From Modestobacter sp. (lineage in GTDB: Bacteria > Actinomycetota > Actinomycetes > Mycobacteriales > Geodermatophilaceae), in the NCBI GenBank assembly GCA_025963425.1, contig JAOPUQ010000306.1, positions 1 through 8,117 of the forward strand: a stretch of 8,117 nt of DNA. Direction: 5' to 3'. Numbering within the stretch: position 1 is the stretch's first letter; each line of letters begins with the position of its first letter. The notes under the pieces were generated by a model. It ran no database searches and had not been told where the DNA came from. It saw nothing but the letters and a program-made list of their open reading frames with translations. Positions 6,337-8,117 of the stretch are shown piece by piece. Both the position numbers and the translations under genes were made by a program.

Positions 6337-6750
6337 TCAGGCGGTGGCGCGGGAGCTGCGCCGGGCGGCCACCGCGGCGCCGCCGGCTGCGACGAGGGTG
6401 ACGCCGCCGAGGACGTAGGGCAGGGCGCTGCCCTCGTCGGAGGAGCTGCCGTCCCCGGCGGCGACGGCGCCGGCGGGCCGGGTGGAGACCTGCGCGGCAC
6501 CGATGACCGTGTTGTCCTCGCTGGTGGCCTGGGCCCCGCTGGTGCCGGGGAGGGTCTCGCAGGCGATGCCGTCCTTGTCCTGGTCCAGGTTGTTGGGGTC
6601 GCTCGGGTTGCTGACGAGCACGGCCTGCGCCTCGGCCTGGGTGGCGAAGTCGCTGCAGTTGAGGTCGGCGGCGTTGGCGGTGCCGGAGAAGCCGAAGGAC
6701 AGGGCAGCGGTGATCAGGACACCAGCTGCTGCGGTGGTGCGACGACGCAT
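6337..6750 (-). CDS. Secreted excalibur calcium-binding domain protein with C-terminal hydrophobic anchor
   Basis: This 137-residue exported protein has a signal peptide: basic MRRRTT, a hydrophobic core, and likely cleavage after TANA (about residue 27). An excalibur domain (about 29-66) follows, with C32 and C64 placed to form a disulfide and the calcium-loop motif DQDKDGIAC (56-64), resembling an EF-hand loop. A flexible Ser/Gly/Ala/Asp linker (70-108) leads to a hydrophobic segment (110-129) and a basic tail ARRSSR (129-134). This end resembles a cell-wall sorting signal, but no LPXTG stands just before the helix; the nearest matches are LPGTS at 67-71 and LPYVLG at 110-115. The ATG has GGGAG seven bases upstream. 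The gene lies directly upstream of a sortase gene, suggesting it could be that enzyme's substrate. It may instead simply be held in the membrane. Confidence 0.88.
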   Translation of the reverse strand: MRRRTTAAAGVLITAALSFGFSGTANAADLNCSDFATQAEAQAVLVSNPSDPNNLDQDKDGIACETLPGTSGAQATSEDNTVIGAAQVSTRPAGAVAAGDGSSSDEGSALPYVLGGVTLVAAGGAAVAARRSSRATA

Positions 6751-6835
6751 GATTTCTCCCGGGACGTGGTCTGGTGAGACCTCGTCAGCGTGCGGCAGTC
6801 ACCGCTCGACGCCGGCTCTTCCGGATGAGCGCGTC

Positions 6836-6864
6836 GTGAAAGCTGTGCGTCCCCTGTTTGGCAA
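6836..6864 (-). promoter_or_regulatory. Candidate promoter of the excalibur gene
   Basis: On the minus strand TTGCCA (6864-6859) resembles a -35 box at five of six positions. After exactly 17 bases comes TTTCAC (6841-6836), a weak -10. Transcription would begin near 6829, giving a leader of about 80 bases. The surrounding patch is the most AT-rich part of the intergenic region, which supports promoter function, but the -10 match is poor. Confidence 0.25.
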
Positions 6865-7047
6865 CTGCTGTTGTTGTATTGCGCACTCCCACCTGTGCCG
6901 CGACAGCCCCGCCGCCCCGGCCAGCGCCAGCTGCGTGACCGCCCCACACCGCCGCGGTGGGGGACCGCCACAGGTGCCAGGCGCAGGCAGGCACTTCGGC
7001 GGCCGGCAAGGACAGCGGGTGACTGCTCGGCCTCCGGCTGCACCCTC

Positions 7048-7077
7048 CCGGACGGCGAGCGTGTCAGCGCCGTCCGG
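7048..7077. promoter_or_regulatory. 10-bp inverted repeat upstream of the SnoaL-like gene
   Basis: CCGGACGGCG (7048-7057) is the exact reverse complement of CGCCGTCCGG (7068-7077), with a 10-base loop. It ends 58 bases upstream of the ATG at 7136. A TTGACC hexamer (7082-7087), a possible -35, begins five bases later; the matching -10 position (GACGCT, 7105-7110) is poor. The dyad could be an operator just upstream of that promoter or a leader or terminator hairpin. Confidence 0.4.
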
Positions 7078-7135
7078 TGCCTTGACCGCCGCACCGACAC
7101 TCGGGACGCTGGCCGTCCCACCTGAGGAGGCTGCC

Positions 7136-7522
7136 ATGAGCCGCAGCGACATCGAGGCCTCGAACGACATCTTCGCCCGGGGCATGGCCGAGGGGGACGC
7201 CGCGGCGGTGGCGTCGCTCTATGCGCCCGACGCCCGGCTGCTGCCGCCGGGTTCCGAGGCGCTGACCGGTCCGGCGATCGAGACGTTCTGGAAGGAGATG
7301 CTCAGTTCCGGCGTCTCCGGCGGGTCGCTCAGCACGCTGTCGGTCGAGGAGCTCGGGGACACGGCGATCGAGGAGGGGCAGTACGAGATCCAGGCCGGGG
7401 GTGCGGTCGTCGACACCGGCAAGTACGTCGTGGTCCACCGGCGGCAGCCCGACGGCTCGTGGAAGTACGGCGTGGACATCTGGAACTCCAGCCGGCCGCC
7501 CACGGCGCCGCCGCCGGAGTAA
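7136..7522 (+). CDS. SnoaL-like / DUF4440-type NTF2-fold protein
   Basis: This 128-residue soluble protein has the outline of an NTF2-like cone fold. An N-terminal helix (SDIEASNDIFARGMAEGDAA) leads to ASLYAPDARLLPPGSE, the usual family turn where the opening helix meets the first strand. A second helix (TGPAIETFWKEML) follows, and then alternating beta strands (VEELGDTAIEEGQYEI, KYVVVHRRQ, GSWKYGVDIWNS). Relatives are small enzymes, SgcJ/EcaC-type proteins or ketosteroid-isomerase-like binding proteins; the sequence does not say which. The ATG follows a strong GAGGAGG by five bases. A Pro-rich tail (RPPTAPPPE) ends the protein. It has no signal peptide and stands alone, converging on the SMR transporter gene 20 bases later. 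Confidence 0.85.
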   Translation: MSRSDIEASNDIFARGMAEGDAAAVASLYAPDARLLPPGSEALTGPAIETFWKEMLSSGVSGGSLSTLSVEELGDTAIEEGQYEIQAGGAVVDTGKYVVVHRRQPDGSWKYGVDIWNSSRPPTAPPPE

Positions 7523-7528
7523 CGGGCG

Positions 7529-7542
7529 GCCCCGCGAAGGGC
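7529..7542. terminator. Weak hairpin between convergent genes
   Basis: GCCC (7529-7532) pairs with GGGC (7539-7542) around a CGCGAA loop, in the 20-base gap between the SnoaL-like stop codon and the end of the SMR gene. The stem is short and GC-only, so this is a tentative terminator. Confidence 0.25.
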
Positions 7543-7872
7543 TCAGTGCACCGTTCCGCCCAGGTTGATCAGCACCACGCCGACGACGACCAGCAGGATG
7601 CCGGCGAACTGCCACGCGCTGAGCGACTGGTGCAGCAGGAACACCCCGATCGCCAGCACGAACAGGGTGCCCAGCCCGGCCCAGATGGCGTAGGCGATCC
7701 CGATGGGCAGGCTCTTCACCACCTGCGCCAGCAGGGTGAACGACAGCCCGTAGGACCCCAGGACCGCCACCGTCGGCCACAGCCGGGTGAAGCCGGCGGT
7801 GCGGGGCAGCAGCGACGTGGCGATGACCTCCGCGGCGATGGCGCAGACCAGCATCACGTAGGTCAGGGCCAC
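7543..7872 (-). CDS. EmrE/QacE-type small multidrug resistance (SMR) transporter
   Basis: This 109-residue protein has four membrane helices (about 3-22, 31-50, 56-79, 84-105), the standard SMR size and layout. SMR proteins are dual-topology dimers that exchange protons for cationic drugs, quaternary ammonium compounds or guanidinium. The essential glutamate is E15 in AIAAEVIATS, equivalent to EmrE E14. GFTRLWP (27-33) and GIAYAIWAGLG (58-68) closely match EmrE, including Y61 and W64, which favours the drug-exporter branch over the SugE/Gdx guanidinium branch. EmrE Lys22 is replaced by Pro23, with Arg24 next to it. The GTG at 7872 overlaps the last 10 bases of the upstream ribA gene, so translation is probably coupled; the ribosome binding site is otherwise weak. 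An ATG at 7854 would cut into helix 1 and is less likely. Confidence 0.93.
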   Translation of the reverse strand: MALTYVMLVCAIAAEVIATSLLPRTAGFTRLWPTVAVLGSYGLSFTLLAQVVKSLPIGIAYAIWAGLGTLFVLAIGVFLLHQSLSAWQFAGILLVVVGVVLINLGGTVH

Positions 7873-8117
7873 GGACGCGCGTCCGGCTCGATGATCGCCA
7901 GCAGGTGTCCCATCCGGTCGCGCTTGGTGCGCAGGTAGCCGACGTTCTCGGCGGTGACGTGGGTGGGCAGGGAGACCCTGCCGGTGATCGTCAGACCGTA
8001 GCCCTCCAGCCCGGCGCGCTTGGCCGGGTTGTTGGTCAGCAGCCGCATGGTGCGCACGCCCAGGTCGACCAGGATCTGCGCGCCGGTGCCGTAGTCGCGG
8101 GCGTCGGCGGGCAGCCC
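7863..8117 (-). CDS. ribA: GTP cyclohydrolase II (RibA domain), C-terminal part
   Basis: The last 84 residues of a gene entering from the right edge are visible. GTP cyclohydrolase II opens the GTP imidazole ring, releasing formate and pyrophosphate, in the first step of riboflavin synthesis. The segment matches the family's C-terminus: LPADARDYGTGAQILVDLG, then MRLLTNNPAKRAGLEGYGL with the conserved TNNPxK substrate-contact loop, a strand ending in VSLP, and YLRTKRDRMGH. In actinobacteria this domain is usually fused behind DHBP synthase (RibBA), but the N-terminal part is outside the window, so fusion cannot be judged. An internal ATG at 8057 is not the true start. The gene ends 10 bases inside the SMR transporter gene. 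Confidence 0.95.
   Translation of the reverse strand, partial: GLPADARDYGTGAQILVDLGVRTMRLLTNNPAKRAGLEGYGLTITGRVSLPTHVTAENVGYLRTKRDRMGHLLAIIEPDARPWP

Larger units (their letters stand above)
6751..7135. promoter_or_regulatory. Divergent intergenic region, 385 bases
   Basis: This region separates the excalibur gene (minus) from the SnoaL-like gene (plus). Short open frames on both strands lack consistent G/C third positions and ribosome binding sites, so I call no gene. It holds an AT-richer patch at about 6836-6885 that is likely promoter DNA, a 5-bp hairpin (GGTCT/AGACC, 6768-6781) in the probable excalibur leader, CACCTGTG (6890-6897) and its reverse complement (6969-6976), and a 10-bp dyad (7048-7077) described separately. 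No known riboswitch or small RNA signature was recognised. Confidence 0.6.

Noticed and set aside
5430..6401. A long plus-strand frame opposite the sortase
   Set aside because: It is antisense to the sortase catalytic domain and has Gly/Arg/Asp-biased composition without any recognisable motif.
6856..6879. GTTT then TTGTAT on the plus strand as an alternative-sigma promoter
   Set aside because: The spacer is 14 bases and the second box departs from the GGGTAT pattern; too weak to call.
6890..6976. CACCTGTG and its reverse complement 71 bases apart as arms of a structured RNA
   Set aside because: Eight-base arms at that distance in a GC-rich region are plausible by chance, and no supporting inner fold or known RNA family was seen.
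6785..7009. A 74-residue minus-strand frame in the 6751-7135 intergenic region
   Set aside because: Its start would be TTG without a ribosome binding site, and many codons end in A or T (such as AAT ACA ACA ACA), unlike real genes here.

Overview
The window is very GC-rich (roughly three-quarters G+C by eye), with GTG starts, purine-rich ribosome binding sites, dense coding and long spurious antisense frames. Gene content (PASTA kinase, class F-type sortase, excalibur protein, actinobacterial RibA tail) points to a high-GC actinobacterium, plausibly a relative of the Geodermatophilaceae. That family-level placement is an inference from style, not a demonstrated identity. I see no rRNA, tRNA, CRISPR array, insertion sequence or phage gene; this looks like chromosomal backbone.

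Layout. (1) 1-732, plus strand: the C-terminal part of a Ser/Ala/Thr-rich protein with an IPT/TIG domain, converging on a minus-strand gene of unknown function (769-1209). A strong hairpin lies across the junction. (2) 1302-2153, minus: a formate/nitrite (FNT) channel, divergent from 2247-3392, plus: a monomeric sarcosine oxidase-family flavoenzyme. A 93-base intergenic region with an 8-bp-arm dyad separates them. (3) 3463-3762, plus: a small one-helix membrane protein with a Gly/Ser/His tail, converging on 3782-5323, minus: a transmembrane Ser/Thr kinase with one PASTA domain and an Asn-Gly tail. (4) Upstream of the kinase on the same strand: a class F-type sortase (5469-6251) and a secreted excalibur protein with a C-terminal hydrophobic anchor (6337-6750). 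(5) A 385-base divergent intergenic region, then 7136-7522, plus: an NTF2/SnoaL-like small protein. (6) On the minus strand at the right edge, the end of a GTP cyclohydrolase II gene (7863-8117, cut by the window) overlapping an EmrE-type small multidrug resistance transporter (7543-7872).

How they may work together. The excalibur, sortase and kinase genes form a co-oriented cell-envelope cluster: a candidate exported substrate, a transpeptidase and a peptidoglycan-sensing kinase. The divergent FNT/oxidase pair could be linked through one-carbon chemistry, since sarcosine-type oxidation releases formaldehyde, which cells oxidise to formate; this is inference. Nothing here is a clearly new system. 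The most distinctive points are the sortase/excalibur pair without an obvious LPXTG motif, the oxidase with an altered active-site position, and several strong unannotated hairpins and palindromes.
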